Assembly: GCF_022317005.1 (NCBI RefSeq)
Contig: NZ_CP081006.1
Location: 620,001-684,000, forward strand
Length of the DNA: 64,000 nucleotides
Direction: 5' to 3'
Source: Mycobacterium sp. IDR2000157661
Lineage (GTDB): Bacteria; Actinomycetota; Actinomycetes; Mycobacteriales; Mycobacteriaceae
This document shows, piece after piece, positions 9,812-18,178 of this stretch (its first letter is position 1; each line of letters begins with the position of its first letter). The notes below the pieces were generated by a model. The model ran no database searches. It worked only from the letters and a program-made list of their open reading frames with translations, and was not told the origin of the DNA. The position numbers were made by a program, and so were the translations under genes.

Positions 9812-11002
9812 TTGGACTATTTCGGTCTGGACGACGACGAACGGGTGATCGCCGAGACGGCGGCTGCGTTCGCCGAGAAGCGCCTCGCGCCAGGTGCATT
9901 GCAGTGGGATGCCACCAAGCACTTCCCCACCGAAGTAATGCGCGAGGCCGCCGAACTCGGGATGGCCGCGATCTACTGCCGCGATGATGTCGGCGGCAGC
10001 GAGTTGCGTCGGCTCGACGCCGTGCGCATCTTCGAGCAGCTGGCGGCGGCTGACCCGACGGTCGCTGCGTTCCTGTCGATCCACAACATGTGCGCGTGGA
10101 TGGTGGACACCTACGGCACCGACGAACAACGAAAGTCGTGGGTGCCTCGGCTGGCCTCGATGGAGGCCATCGCGAGTTACTGCCTGACCGAACCCGGGGC
10201 TGGATCCGACGCCGGTGCATTGCGCACCAAGGCCGTCCGGGCCGGCGGCGACGCTGGAGCGGACTGGGTCATCGACGGTGTCAAGCAGTTCATCTCGGGC
10301 GCCGGGGCGTCGGACATGTACGTCGTGATGGCTCGCACCGGAGGTGAGGGTCCGCATCCGAGAAGCAAGGGCATCTCGACGTTCCTGGTCGAGAAGGACG
10401 CGCCCGGACTCAGTTTCGGTGCCAACGAGTCGAAGATGGGCTGGAACGCACAGCCCACCGCGCAGGTGATCCTGGAAGGCGTGCGGGTGCCCGCCGACGC
10501 GATGCTCGGCGGCGCCGAGGGTGAGGGCGCCGGCTTCGGGATCGCGATGAACGGGCTCAACGGCGGCCGCATCAACATCGCCGCGTGTTCATTGGGCGGT
10601 GCGCAGGCCGCCTACGACAAGACCGCCGCCCACCTGCGCGACCGCGAGGCGTTCGGCGGCGCCCTGCTCGACGAACCGACCATCCGCTTCACGCTCGCCG
10701 ACATGGCCACCGCATTGGAGACGTCGCGAAACCTGTTGTGGCGGGCCGCCCGTGCGCTCGACGAGAACCACCCCGACAAGGTGGAACTCTGTGCGATGGC
10801 CAAGCTCTACGTCACCGACTCGTGTTTCACCGTGGCCGATCAGGCGTTGCAGCTGCACGGCGGCTACGGCTACCTCACCGAGTACGGGCTGGAGAAGATC
10901 GTCCGGGATCTGCGGGTGCACCGGATCCTCGAGGGTACGAACGAGATCATGCGCGTGGTCATCGGGCGGTCGGAAGCCGCCAAGGTGCGCGCGTCCGCAT
11001 AG
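9812..11002 (+). CDS. fadE9: isobutyryl-CoA dehydrogenase-type acyl-CoA dehydrogenase
   Basis: The 396 aa homomeric acyl-CoA dehydrogenase has YCLTEPGAGSDAGALRTKA near residue 125, and LQLHGGYGYL followed by ILEGTNEIMRVVIGR near 370. Glu in EGTNE is the expected catalytic base. The start is a TTG at 9812 behind GAGGAGAAG, because the frame has no ATG or GTG at the conserved N-terminus. Between mmsA and mmsB it most likely oxidises isobutyryl-CoA (or another short branched acyl-CoA) from valine. Confidence 0.92.
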   Translation: MDYFGLDDDERVIAETAAAFAEKRLAPGALQWDATKHFPTEVMREAAELGMAAIYCRDDVGGSELRRLDAVRIFEQLAAADPTVAAFLSIHNMCAWMVDTYGTDEQRKSWVPRLASMEAIASYCLTEPGAGSDAGALRTKAVRAGGDAGADWVIDGVKQFISGAGASDMYVVMARTGGEGPHPRSKGISTFLVEKDAPGLSFGANESKMGWNAQPTAQVILEGVRVPADAMLGGAEGEGAGFGIAMNGLNGGRINIAACSLGGAQAAYDKTAAHLRDREAFGGALLDEPTIRFTLADMATALETSRNLLWRAARALDENHPDKVELCAMAKLYVTDSCFTVADQALQLHGGYGYLTEYGLEKIVRDLRVHRILEGTNEIMRVVIGRSEAAKVRASA

Positions 11003-11014
11003 GAGGAGCCGATC

Positions 11015-11887
11015 ATGAGCACTGTCGCATTCCTGGGCCTGGGCCACATGGGCGGTCCGATGGCGGCCAATCTGCTTTCCGCCGGCCACACCGTGCACGG
11101 CTTCGATCCCGTGCCTGCCCTCAAAGACGCTGCGGCGCAGAAGGGTGCACGAGTGTTCGACAGCGGCGCCGCGGCCGCCGCCGACGTTGAGGTGGTCATC
11201 ACCTCGCTGCCCAACGGTGACATCGTCAAATCCTGCTACGCCGAGATCCTGCCTGTCGCGCACGAGGGCACGCTGTTCATCGACACGTCGACGATCTCGG
11301 TCGACGACGCGCGCTCCATCAACGCCCAGGCCGCCGACCGCGGTTTCGCCCAGTTGGATGCGCCCGTCTCCGGCGGCGTCAAGGGTGCGACCGCCGGCAC
11401 GCTGGCGTTCATGGTCGGCGGCGAGGAGTCCGCCGTGGAGCGGGCGCGGCCGGTATTGGAACCGTTGGCGGGCAAGGTGATCCACTGCGGCGCATCGGGC
11501 ACCGGTCAGGCGGCCAAACTGTGCAACAACATGGTGCTGGCGGTGCAGCAGATTGCGATCGGTGAAGCGTTCGTGCTCGCCGAGAAGCTGGGGTTGTCGG
11601 CGCAGTCGCTGTTCGACGTCATCACCGGCGCCACCGGCAACTGCTGGTCGGTGCACACCAACTGTCCGGTGCCGGGTCCCGTGCCGACCTCGCCGGCCAA
11701 CAATGACTTCAAGCCCGGTTTCGCGACCGCCCTGATGAACAAGGACCTCGGCCTGGCGATGGACGCGGTGAAGTCGACGAGTTCCAACGCCCCGCTGGGC
11801 AGCCATGCGGCCGAGATCTACGCGAAATACGCGGCCGACCATGCGGACAAGGACTTCAGCGCCGTGATCGAGATGCTCCGCAGCTGA
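11015..11887 (+). CDS. mmsB: 3-hydroxyisobutyrate dehydrogenase
   Basis: The 290 aa beta-hydroxyacid dehydrogenase has the N-terminal nucleotide motif FLGLGHMGGPMAANLLSAG, the substrate motif DAPVSGGVKGATAGTLAFMVGG near 120-140, and the catalytic Lys region GQAAKLCNNM near 170. It oxidises 3-hydroxyisobutyrate to methylmalonate semialdehyde, the substrate of MmsA. It follows fadE9 by 12 bp with GGAGGAG ahead of the ATG, and ends one base from the convergent nitroreductase gene. Confidence 0.95.
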   Translation: MSTVAFLGLGHMGGPMAANLLSAGHTVHGFDPVPALKDAAAQKGARVFDSGAAAAADVEVVITSLPNGDIVKSCYAEILPVAHEGTLFIDTSTISVDDARSINAQAADRGFAQLDAPVSGGVKGATAGTLAFMVGGEESAVERARPVLEPLAGKVIHCGASGTGQAAKLCNNMVLAVQQIAIGEAFVLAEKLGLSAQSLFDVITGATGNCWSVHTNCPVPGPVPTSPANNDFKPGFATALMNKDLGLAMDAVKSTSSNAPLGSHAAEIYAKYAADHADKDFSAVIEMLRS

Positions 11888-11888
11888 T

Positions 11889-12599
11889 TCAGCGGTCCTG
11901 GGCAGTGCCGAGCCAGGCACGGTTGCCGTACCCGTCCAGGTGGGCGACCTGCTCGACGGGCTTGCGTGTCGTCGGCCCGTACCGACCGCGCGGCCAGCCC
12001 AAAGGCACGACGCAGACGGGTGTGACGGTCAGCGGCAGGCCCAGGGTCTTGCGCGCCGACGTCACACTCCACAGCGGCAGGGTGATCAGTGATGCGCCCA
12101 GCCCCATCGCCCGCGCCGCGAGCAGCAGGTTCTGCACGCTGGGGTAGATCGATCCGAAGAACGACGACTCACCGACGAACGGCGATGGCACGTACGGCAA
12201 CCGCATTCCACCGCGCAGACACGGCACCACCAGTACCGGGATCTCATCGAAGTGGTCCACCTGCCATTGCACGGCCCGCAGGATCTTCTGCATCGACTCG
12301 TCACTGCCGGCGACGCGCCGACCGATCCCGCCGTACAGCGACCAGGCCTGGCGGTAACGCTTGCCGAGTCGGCCCTTCACGGCGGCGTCCTTGACGACGA
12401 TGAACTCCCAGTTCTGCCCGTTCGAGCCGGTGGGTGCCCGCAGGGCCAACTCGATGCACTTCAACACCACCGCGTCGTCGACCGGATCGGGAAGGACGCG
12501 ACGCACGGCACGCTGGGTCATCATCGCGTCGACAAGCGGCATCTCCAGGCGGGCAAGCGCTTCGTCGGTGGACGGGATCGTGGTGGGAATATCAGCCAT
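11889..12599 (-). CDS. nitroreductase family protein (FMN oxidoreductase)
   Basis: The 236 aa nitroreductase-fold protein contains MTQRAVRRVLPDPVDDA (FMN phosphate contact) near residue 27, LRAPTGSNGQNWEF near 53, and SIYPSVQNLLLAARAMGLGAS near 150. Members use FMN to reduce nitro groups, quinones or enones with NAD(P)H, and the substrate here is unknown. Its promoter region holds an array of 26 bp direct repeats. It is convergent with mmsB. Confidence 0.85.
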   Translation of the reverse strand: MADIPTTIPSTDEALARLEMPLVDAMMTQRAVRRVLPDPVDDAVVLKCIELALRAPTGSNGQNWEFIVVKDAAVKGRLGKRYRQAWSLYGGIGRRVAGSDESMQKILRAVQWQVDHFDEIPVLVVPCLRGGMRLPYVPSPFVGESSFFGSIYPSVQNLLLAARAMGLGASLITLPLWSVTSARKTLGLPLTVTPVCVVPLGWPRGRYGPTTRKPVEQVAHLDGYGNRAWLGTAQDR

Positions 12600-12614
12600 T
12601 CCCGCACGTTACCC

Positions 12615-12712
12615 TTCGCTGCTACGCAGCTGCGGCCTGATTCGCTGCTACGCAGCTGCGGCCCAATTCGCTGCTACGCAGCTGCGGCCCAATTCGCTGC
12701 TACGCAGCTGTC
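12615..12712. repeat. 26 bp tandem direct repeat, 3.8 copies
   Basis: Units start at 12615, 12641 and 12667, with a partial unit at 12693. Each begins TTCGCTGCTACGCAGCTGCG and continues with GCC plus a short variable end. Each contains the small hairpin GCTGC-TAC-GCAGC. The array fills the 100 bp between the HAD gene and the nitroreductase start. Its last unit supplies the final Ala-Ala codons and the TAG stop of the HAD gene. The layout is VNTR-like, so copy number may vary between strains. Confidence 0.9.
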
Positions 12713-13503
12713 GGCTTGCGGAGCCTCCACCAGTTGGCATGCATCCGTTGGCAATCGGCGATCGTCAGTGGCGAGTCGCCGTCGAAGTTCGGCCGCACGG
12801 CCAGCGCCGTCGGAATGTCCGGGGTGCCCTCGCCGGTGACCACCACGGTCGCCAGGTCGGCCGCGTTCGCCGCCCGCAAACCGCAGGCCGAGCCGCTGAC
12901 GGCGACCGCGTCCTCGGCGGACACGCCCAGGTCGTCCAGCGCGTGACGATGCGCTTCGGGATCCGGCATCGGCTTGGTGACGTCCTCGACGGCGACGACC
13001 GTCTCGACGAGTCCCTCGCCGATCAGTTGGCGCACCAGCGGCTCCACCCACGCCCGCCGGCCGTTGGCGACCACGGCCACCTCAACGCCTGCACCGACGG
13101 CGTCCATCACGAAGTCGACCAGTCCGGGCCGCGGCGACAGGTCGTGCTCGAGGATCAACTCGTCGAACATCATGGTCTTGGTCGTGTAGATCTCGTCGGC
13201 CAGCAGCGCGGTCAGCACGTCGGACTCGGTCGCCACGCACCGCTTCCGCAACTCCGCGGCGACACGCTGGCGCTCGTCGGTCAGCGCCAGCAGCTGCCGG
13301 TAGCGCGCTACCGACCAGTGGCAATCCAGCCCGTGGGCCGCGAAGGCCGCGTTGTACGCTACGCGGTGGCCGTCGCATTCGATGTCGGTCAGGGCGTCGA
13401 GGTCGAAGACCACGGCACGCAGGGCACATCGCGGATCGGAGGGCGAAGCGCAGTCCCACCAGAACCGGCCTGCGCGCCATGTCGTCTCATGCGTTGTCGG
13501 CAT
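12700..13503 (-). CDS. HAD-superfamily hydrolase (beta-phosphoglucomutase-like subgroup)
   Basis: The 267 aa protein has HAD motif I as VVFDLDALTDIE (residues about 31-42), a helical cap, motif II VVANGRR near 145, motif III KPMPDPEAHRHAL near 178, and motif IV AVAVSGSACGLRAANAA near 197. Motif I has Ala-Leu in place of the common Gly-Thr/Val and motif II has Asn for Ser/Thr, so activity may be altered. These proteins usually hydrolyse or isomerise sugar phosphates. The stop codon lies in the downstream tandem repeat. It is divergent from the two-component operon. Confidence 0.75.
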   Translation of the reverse strand: MPTTHETTWRAGRFWWDCASPSDPRCALRAVVFDLDALTDIECDGHRVAYNAAFAAHGLDCHWSVARYRQLLALTDERQRVAAELRKRCVATESDVLTALLADEIYTTKTMMFDELILEHDLSPRPGLVDFVMDAVGAGVEVAVVANGRRAWVEPLVRQLIGEGLVETVVAVEDVTKPMPDPEAHRHALDDLGVSAEDAVAVSGSACGLRAANAADLATVVVTGEGTPDIPTALAVRPNFDGDSPLTIADCQRMHANWWRLRKPTAA

Positions 13504-13539
13504 GGGAACAAGGGTGGCTCAAGTCACAACACCAAGACC

Positions 13540-13555
13540 TCCCCCAATCGGGGGA
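13540..13555. promoter_or_regulatory. perfect palindrome upstream of the two-component operon
   Basis: TCCCCCAATCGGGGGA is a perfect 6 bp inverted repeat around AATC, in the 106 bp gap between the HAD gene and the response-regulator gene. It lies 55 bp before the regulator start. Its size and symmetry suit a dimeric LuxR/NarL-type regulator, so autoregulation is a reasonable guess. Confidence 0.5.
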
Positions 13556-13609
13556 TCGGGGATGCCAAGTTCCTCTACCACCGCAAACGGCACCTCTAAG
13601 GTTGGTGCC

Positions 13610-14272
13610 ATGCCGAGCAGCTCCCCGGTGCGATTAGTGCTGGTCGACGACCACGAAATGGTCATCGAAGGCCTCAAGGCCATGCTGGCGGTGTTTGCCG
13701 ACCGGGTGCAGGTGGTCGGGCAGGCGATCGGTGCCGAGCGAGCGCTCAGCGTCGTCGACGATCTCGACCCCGACATCGTGCTCTCCGACGTTCGCATGCA
13801 GGGTTCCAGCGGCCTCGACCTGTGCCTGGAGCTGCGCGAGCGCAATCCGGAGCGCAAGGTCGTCATGCTGTCGGTCTACGACGACGAGCAGTACCTGTTC
13901 CAGGCCCTGCGGGTGGGGGCCTCCGGCTACCTGCTGAAGAGCATCAGCAGCGACGAGCTGGTGCGTCAGCTGGAATTCGTGCACCGCGGCGAGACCGCGA
14001 TCGACCCGGGCATGGCCGCGCGCGCCGTCGACACCGCGGCGCGGCTGCAGCGCGACGAATTCTGGCCCGGTGCCCGGCAGGGCCTCACCCAGCGGGAGAG
14101 CGAGATCTTGTCGTTCGTCGTCAACGGCCTGTCCAACCGCGCCATCGCCACCAAGCTGGTGATCGGCGACGAGACGGTCAAATCGCATCTCAGCTCGATC
14201 TACCGCAAGCTCGGGGTCAGTGACCGCACCGGCGCCGTGGCGACCGCGCTGCGTGAGGGGATCTACCAATGA
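13610..14272 (+). CDS. NarL/LuxR-family response regulator
   Basis: The 220 aa protein has a receiver domain (acidic pocket VDDH near residue 13, phospho-acceptor Asp in IVLSDVRMQG near 57, switch LSVYDDE near 85, Lys in YLLKSI near 108). A C-terminal LuxR HTH follows: LTQRESEILSFVVNGLSNRAIA...VKSHLSSIYRKLGV at about 160-205. ATG 13610 begins the receiver domain, and an in-frame ATG at 13562 is a longer alternative. It overlaps the kinase gene by 4 nt (ATGA), so the two form one unit. Confidence 0.9.
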   Translation: MPSSSPVRLVLVDDHEMVIEGLKAMLAVFADRVQVVGQAIGAERALSVVDDLDPDIVLSDVRMQGSSGLDLCLELRERNPERKVVMLSVYDDEQYLFQALRVGASGYLLKSISSDELVRQLEFVHRGETAIDPGMAARAVDTAARLQRDEFWPGARQGLTQRESEILSFVVNGLSNRAIATKLVIGDETVKSHLSSIYRKLGVSDRTGAVATALREGIYQ

Positions 14273-15528
14273 GCAGCGGCCCACCCGACGCGGTACACGA
14301 GCTCAGCCAGTACGCCCTGGCCGCGGACCGCGAGCTGGGGCTGCTTCGCGAGCTGATCCAGGCGGCGTCGAAGGGTCCCGGCGTCGAACCCTTGGCGGCC
14401 GCCGCGGCGCGGATGATCACGGCGGCCACCGCCAGCGACGTCTGCTTCGTCCACGTCCTCGACGACAGCGACCGCTCGCTCACCCTCGCCGGCGCGACAC
14501 CACCATTCGACTCGCAGATCGGCAAGATCAGACTGCCGCTCGGACAGGGCATTTCGGGCTGGGTGGCCAGTCACCGCGAACCCGTGGTGATCACCCAGGA
14601 CAAGGAGTCCGACCCGCGGTACATGCCGTTCCAGTCGCTTCGGGGCTCGGATTTCACCTCGATGGTGTCGGTGCCGATGGAGACCGACCCGGGCGGGCTG
14701 GTCGGCGTGCTCAACGTGCACACCGTACAGAGGCGTGAATTCACCGAGCGCGACGTCGAGTTGCTGGTGGTGATCGGACGGCTCATCGCCGGTGCCATGC
14801 ACCAGGCCCGGCTGCACCGCCAATTGGTCGCCCGCGAGCGGGCGCACGAGAACTTCGTCGAGCAGGTGATCGAGGCTCAGGAGTTGGAGCGGCGCCGACT
14901 CGCAGGCGATATCCACGACGGGATCTCGCAGCGACTCGTGACACTGTCGTACCGTCTCGACGCCGCGACCCGGTCCGACGACCCTGCCATCGTCGCCGAA
15001 CAACTCGGCAAGGCAAGGGAACTCGTCGAGCTGACGCTGCAGGAAGCGCGCGCCGCGATCAGCGGCCTGCGCCCGCCGGTGCTCGATGACCTCGGACTGG
15101 CCGGTGGGCTGGCCAGCCTGGCGCGTTCGATACCGCAGATCGGCATCGACGTCGACCTCGCCGAAACCCGGCTGCCCGACCACATCGAGCTGGCGTTGTA
15201 CCGGATCGCGCAGGAATGCCTGCAGAACGTCGTCAAACACGCCGACGCCAGCACCGCACGGCTGACTTTCGCCGTCGAGTCGGGCGACTCCGGAGACATC
15301 GCCCGACTCGAGATCATCGACGACGGAGTCGGTTTCGACACCTTCGAACACCCGCTCGGGGGCGATGACATGGGTGGCTACGGCCTGCTGTCGATGGCCG
15401 AGCGCGCCGAGATCGTCGGCGGCCGCCTGCACATCCGTTCACGACCGGGGGCGGGTACCGCGGTGACGGCCACGATCCCGTTGCCGTCCAGTCCGGCGGT
15501 CGCCGGCTCCGTGCGCGATGAGCGCTGA
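14269..15528 (+). CDS. GAF-domain sensor histidine kinase (HisKA_3 type)
   Basis: The 419 aa kinase has no membrane segment, so it should be cytoplasmic. Residues about 45-185 form a GAF domain (LGQGISGWVASHREPVVI). The dimerisation/phospho-acceptor motif RRRLAGDIHDGISQRL is near 205-220. The ATPase domain has ALYRIAQECLQNVVKHA near 305 and G-boxes DDGVGF and GGYGLLSMAERAEIVGG. The GAF ligand is unknown; redox, gas and small-molecule sensing occur in related kinases such as DevS. The partner is the overlapping regulator. Confidence 0.9.
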   Translation: MSSGPPDAVHELSQYALAADRELGLLRELIQAASKGPGVEPLAAAAARMITAATASDVCFVHVLDDSDRSLTLAGATPPFDSQIGKIRLPLGQGISGWVASHREPVVITQDKESDPRYMPFQSLRGSDFTSMVSVPMETDPGGLVGVLNVHTVQRREFTERDVELLVVIGRLIAGAMHQARLHRQLVARERAHENFVEQVIEAQELERRRLAGDIHDGISQRLVTLSYRLDAATRSDDPAIVAEQLGKARELVELTLQEARAAISGLRPPVLDDLGLAGGLASLARSIPQIGIDVDLAETRLPDHIELALYRIAQECLQNVVKHADASTARLTFAVESGDSGDIARLEIIDDGVGFDTFEHPLGGDDMGGYGLLSMAERAEIVGGRLHIRSRPGAGTAVTATIPLPSSPAVAGSVRDER

Positions 15529-15557
15529 TCGGTTGCGCGCGGCCGGCTGACCTTGCG

Positions 15558-16070
15558 CTAGAAGTCGCCGGAGTTCCTGCGCAGCGTCTGGATCGACCAG
15601 GCAAGGGCACGCGACTCCTCCTCGGACATGCCGATGTCGGAGAACACCTCTTTGTTCAGGGTGACCGTCGCGTCTTCGACCGTCGAGCGGCCGAGGTCGG
15701 TGATGCGCACCAGCGTGGTGCGGCCGTCGGTGGGGTGCGGTGTCCGTTCGACCAGTCCGTCGGCCTCCAGCCGCCGGATGGCGTGCGTGACGCTGGTGAC
15801 GTGCACCTGCAGCCGGTCGGAGGCCTTGGTGATCGGCAGCGCGCCCGCTCGGGTGAAGGCCAGCAGGCGTAACAACTCGAATCGCGAAAAGCTCAGATCG
15901 TAGGGGCGCAACGCCGTCTCGACGCGCGCCAGCAGGATCTGGTGCGCGCGCATCACCGACGTCACCGCCACCATGCCGTCGGCCACCTCGCCCCAGCCCG
16001 ACCGCTCCCAATTGGCGCGGGCCAACGCGATCGGGTCACGATCAGCGGGTTTCGACGGCTCCAGGGGCAT
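15558..16070 (-). CDS. MarR-family transcriptional regulator
   Basis: The 170 aa MarR protein has a winged-helix core at about 55-115 (FSRFELLRLLAFTRAGALPITKASDRLQVHVTSVTHAIRRLEADGLV) followed by the wing TDGRTTLVRITDLG. Family members repress nearby genes and release DNA on binding small phenolic or acidic ligands. In M. tuberculosis, Rv0737 follows rslA at this place, so this is probably its orthologue, displaced by the four-gene cluster next to it. It begins 56 bp downstream of that cluster's last stop and may be transcribed with it or control it. Confidence 0.85.
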   Translation of the reverse strand: MPLEPSKPADRDPIALARANWERSGWGEVADGMVAVTSVMRAHQILLARVETALRPYDLSFSRFELLRLLAFTRAGALPITKASDRLQVHVTSVTHAIRRLEADGLVERTPHPTDGRTTLVRITDLGRSTVEDATVTLNKEVFSDIGMSEEESRALAWSIQTLRRNSGDF

Positions 16071-16126
16071 GCCTCTTCATACCCCATCGCTGTCAGCGCG
16101 CCCGGAAGTTTCCCGTCACCGCGGTC

Positions 16127-17161
16127 TCACGGACGGCTCGAGGCCACCGCGGCCGACACCGCCCGCGTCGAGCGCCGGTCACCGACGGTGATCCGCACGC
16201 CACCGTCGGGGTAGTGGCGCACCTGCAATCCGCTGCTGTCGAACACCTCTGGCCACGGACGCTCGCCGAGCGGCAGGTAGAGGAAGTTGGCGTGGCTGTC
16301 GGTGCTGTACACCCCAAGCGACCGCAGCCGCAGCCGAAGGTGGTGCCGTTCACCGGTGATGTACCGGATCCGTTGCTGCAGCTGGCTGTCCGCGTCATAC
16401 GACGCTGCCACGCCGACGAGGGCGGTGAGCGGGACACCGAAGGGCAACTGCATGGCCCACAGCCGGCGCGCCAGCCCCGAAGCGCAGAAGCCGTATCCGA
16501 TGCGCAGACCCGCCAGCCCGTAGGCCTTCGAGAACGTCCGGATCACAACGACGTTCGGGTGCCGACTGATGATTGCGGCCGTATCGAGGCGGTGCGCCGC
16601 CGACAGGAACTCGAAATAGGCCTCGTCGAGCACCACAACGGTCTCGACGGAGACCTTCTGCAGGAACCGTTCGATGTCGGCGGCCGTTTCTACCGTCCCC
16701 GTCGGATTGTGCGGACGACAGATGACGACGACTCTCGCCTGCGCGGCCGCCGCGGCCATCGCGTCCAGATCGTGGCGACCGTGCCGGTCCAGCGCGACGG
16801 CCACCGTCTTCAACCGGGCGATCTGCGCGACGATCGGATACCCGTCGAACGTCGGAGCCGCCATCACGATCCTGTCGCCGGGACTCGTCACCGCCTGCAG
16901 CACCTGCATGACCACCCCTGTCGCACCGGCGCCGATCACGACCTGCTCATCGCGCACGCCGATGTGGGCGGCGATCAGCGCACGCAACCGCTGCGGCAGG
17001 TACTCCGGGTACCGGTTCGCGGCGTCGATCGACGCGGTGAGCGCCGACCGCACCGAGGGCAGCGGCGGGAACGGATTCTCGTTGAGCGACAAGGCCGACG
17101 GGTCCGCTGCGCTGGGCAGCGCACCGAGCGCCCCACCGCCGATGCGGGCCGGCGTCGCCAT
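16127..17161 (-). CDS. HisC-like PLP-dependent aminotransferase
   Basis: The 344 aa fold-type I aminotransferase resembles histidinol-phosphate aminotransferase. It shows LNENPFPPLPS at the N-terminus, GAGATGVVMQVL near 80, RPHNPTGT near 155, VVLDEAYFEF near 185 and the PLP Lys in RTFSKAYGLAGLRIGYG near 215. Its place beside KAS III-like and ThDP genes suggests a biosynthetic role, such as aminating a ketone or keto acid, rather than histidine synthesis. ATG 17161 overlaps the preceding stop as TGATG, so it is translationally coupled. Confidence 0.85.
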   Translation of the reverse strand: MATPARIGGGALGALPSAADPSALSLNENPFPPLPSVRSALTASIDAANRYPEYLPQRLRALIAAHIGVRDEQVVIGAGATGVVMQVLQAVTSPGDRIVMAAPTFDGYPIVAQIARLKTVAVALDRHGRHDLDAMAAAAAQARVVVICRPHNPTGTVETAADIERFLQKVSVETVVVLDEAYFEFLSAAHRLDTAAIISRHPNVVVIRTFSKAYGLAGLRIGYGFCASGLARRLWAMQLPFGVPLTALVGVAASYDADSQLQQRIRYITGERHHLRLRLRSLGVYSTDSHANFLYLPLGERPWPEVFDSSGLQVRHYPDGGVRITVGDRRSTRAVSAAVASSRP

Positions 17162-18171
17162 CAGCGGCCGCCCCATCGCACCGCGGCCGCGCCGGCGAAA
17201 TCACCGGCGTGCGCGAACGCCGCCATCAAGATCACGTCACCGGCACGCAGCCGGTCATCCCGAATCGCGCGGTCCAGGTTGACCGGGATGGCGGCGGCGA
17301 ACAGGTTGCCGCACTCGTCGAAGGTGTCGACGTGCCGCTCGGCGGGAAGCTCCAGAGCCTCGCGCCAGTTCCGGAGAAACACCCGGTTGGGTTGGTTGGT
17401 GACGAGCAGGTCGAGGTCTGCGGGTTTGACGCCGATGCGGTCACAGACCACGTAGGACACCTCGGGCACCTGGCGATTGCCCCGGGCCAGCACCTTGGTG
17501 ATCTTGCTTTCGGTGAAGCCGATGTAGCCCTCCCCCGGGCCGGGCTGCCACCACTTGCGCGGCGGGTCGATCGCGATCGTCATATCGCCGGCGAACTCTC
17601 CGTAGGTGCGGCACTCGACGTCGAGTATCGGCGACCGCGGCGACACCGTCACCAGCCCGACCGCCGCGCCGTCGCCGGGCACCGCGGCCTGCGCCTTGCG
17701 CCGCACGCCCGGCTGGTCGAACACCTGCCCTGCGGCGTTCTGCGCGACGGCGATCAGGGCCGTGTGCCCCGCGCCCGAGGCCAGCAGCTGCTGGGCCAGC
17801 TTCAGACCGAGCACGAACGCCGCACAGCCCCCGTTGTGCAGGTCGAGCACCCAGTCCGGCCGCATGCCGAGGCGGTCTGCCATCGCACCGCCGCCGCCGT
17901 AGAACGGCATGTCGGGCATCTGGGTGTGGGTGATCAGCACGTCGACGTCGGAGAGCACGTCGGTTCCGTGCCGTTCGAGCAGGCCCGCCGCGGCGTGTTC
18001 CACCATGTCCACGGCCGTCTCGTCCGGCGCGACATGGTGGCGGAAGGACGGCGCGCGGAACATCACGTTGTCGCGCAGGTCGTCCGACTCGGCGAACTGC
18101 GCGTAGTAGTCGGCGCTGATCGGATCGCCGGGCAGGTAGGTGGAGACGTCCACCAGGCTGACGGTCCTCAT
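17161..18171 (-). CDS. KAS III-like (FabH/thiolase-superfamily) acyl-transferring enzyme with altered triad
   Basis: The 336 aa thiolase-fold protein aligns end to end with FabH. The nucleophile is Cys in LHNGGCAAFVLGLKLAQQLL (about residue 114). The third triad position is Asn in CGNLFAAAIPVNLDRAI (about 288). At the FabH His position (PHQAN) it reads TNQPN, so the triad is Cys-Asn-Asn. Such enzymes take an acyl group from CoA or carrier protein and pass it to a carbon or heteroatom nucleophile. Loss of His usually weakens malonyl decarboxylation, which points to acyl transfer or an unusual condensation. It sits between the START-like gene (7 bp) and the aminotransferase (overlap). Confidence 0.85.
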   Translation of the reverse strand: MRTVSLVDVSTYLPGDPISADYYAQFAESDDLRDNVMFRAPSFRHHVAPDETAVDMVEHAAAGLLERHGTDVLSDVDVLITHTQMPDMPFYGGGGAMADRLGMRPDWVLDLHNGGCAAFVLGLKLAQQLLASGAGHTALIAVAQNAAGQVFDQPGVRRKAQAAVPGDGAAVGLVTVSPRSPILDVECRTYGEFAGDMTIAIDPPRKWWQPGPGEGYIGFTESKITKVLARGNRQVPEVSYVVCDRIGVKPADLDLLVTNQPNRVFLRNWREALELPAERHVDTFDECGNLFAAAIPVNLDRAIRDDRLRAGDVILMAAFAHAGDFAGAAAVRWGGR

Positions 18172-18178
18172 CGCGTCC

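Noticed and set aside
8220..10220. A 666-codon minus-strand frame across mmsA and fadE9
   Set aside because: It is antisense to two well-supported enzymes and shows no recognisable fold.
12615..12712. Possible CRISPR array
   Set aside because: Units are contiguous with no unique spacers, so this is a simple tandem repeat.
16127..17161. Histidine biosynthesis hisC
   Set aside because: No other his gene is nearby and it is embedded in a biosynthetic operon; only the fold is shared.
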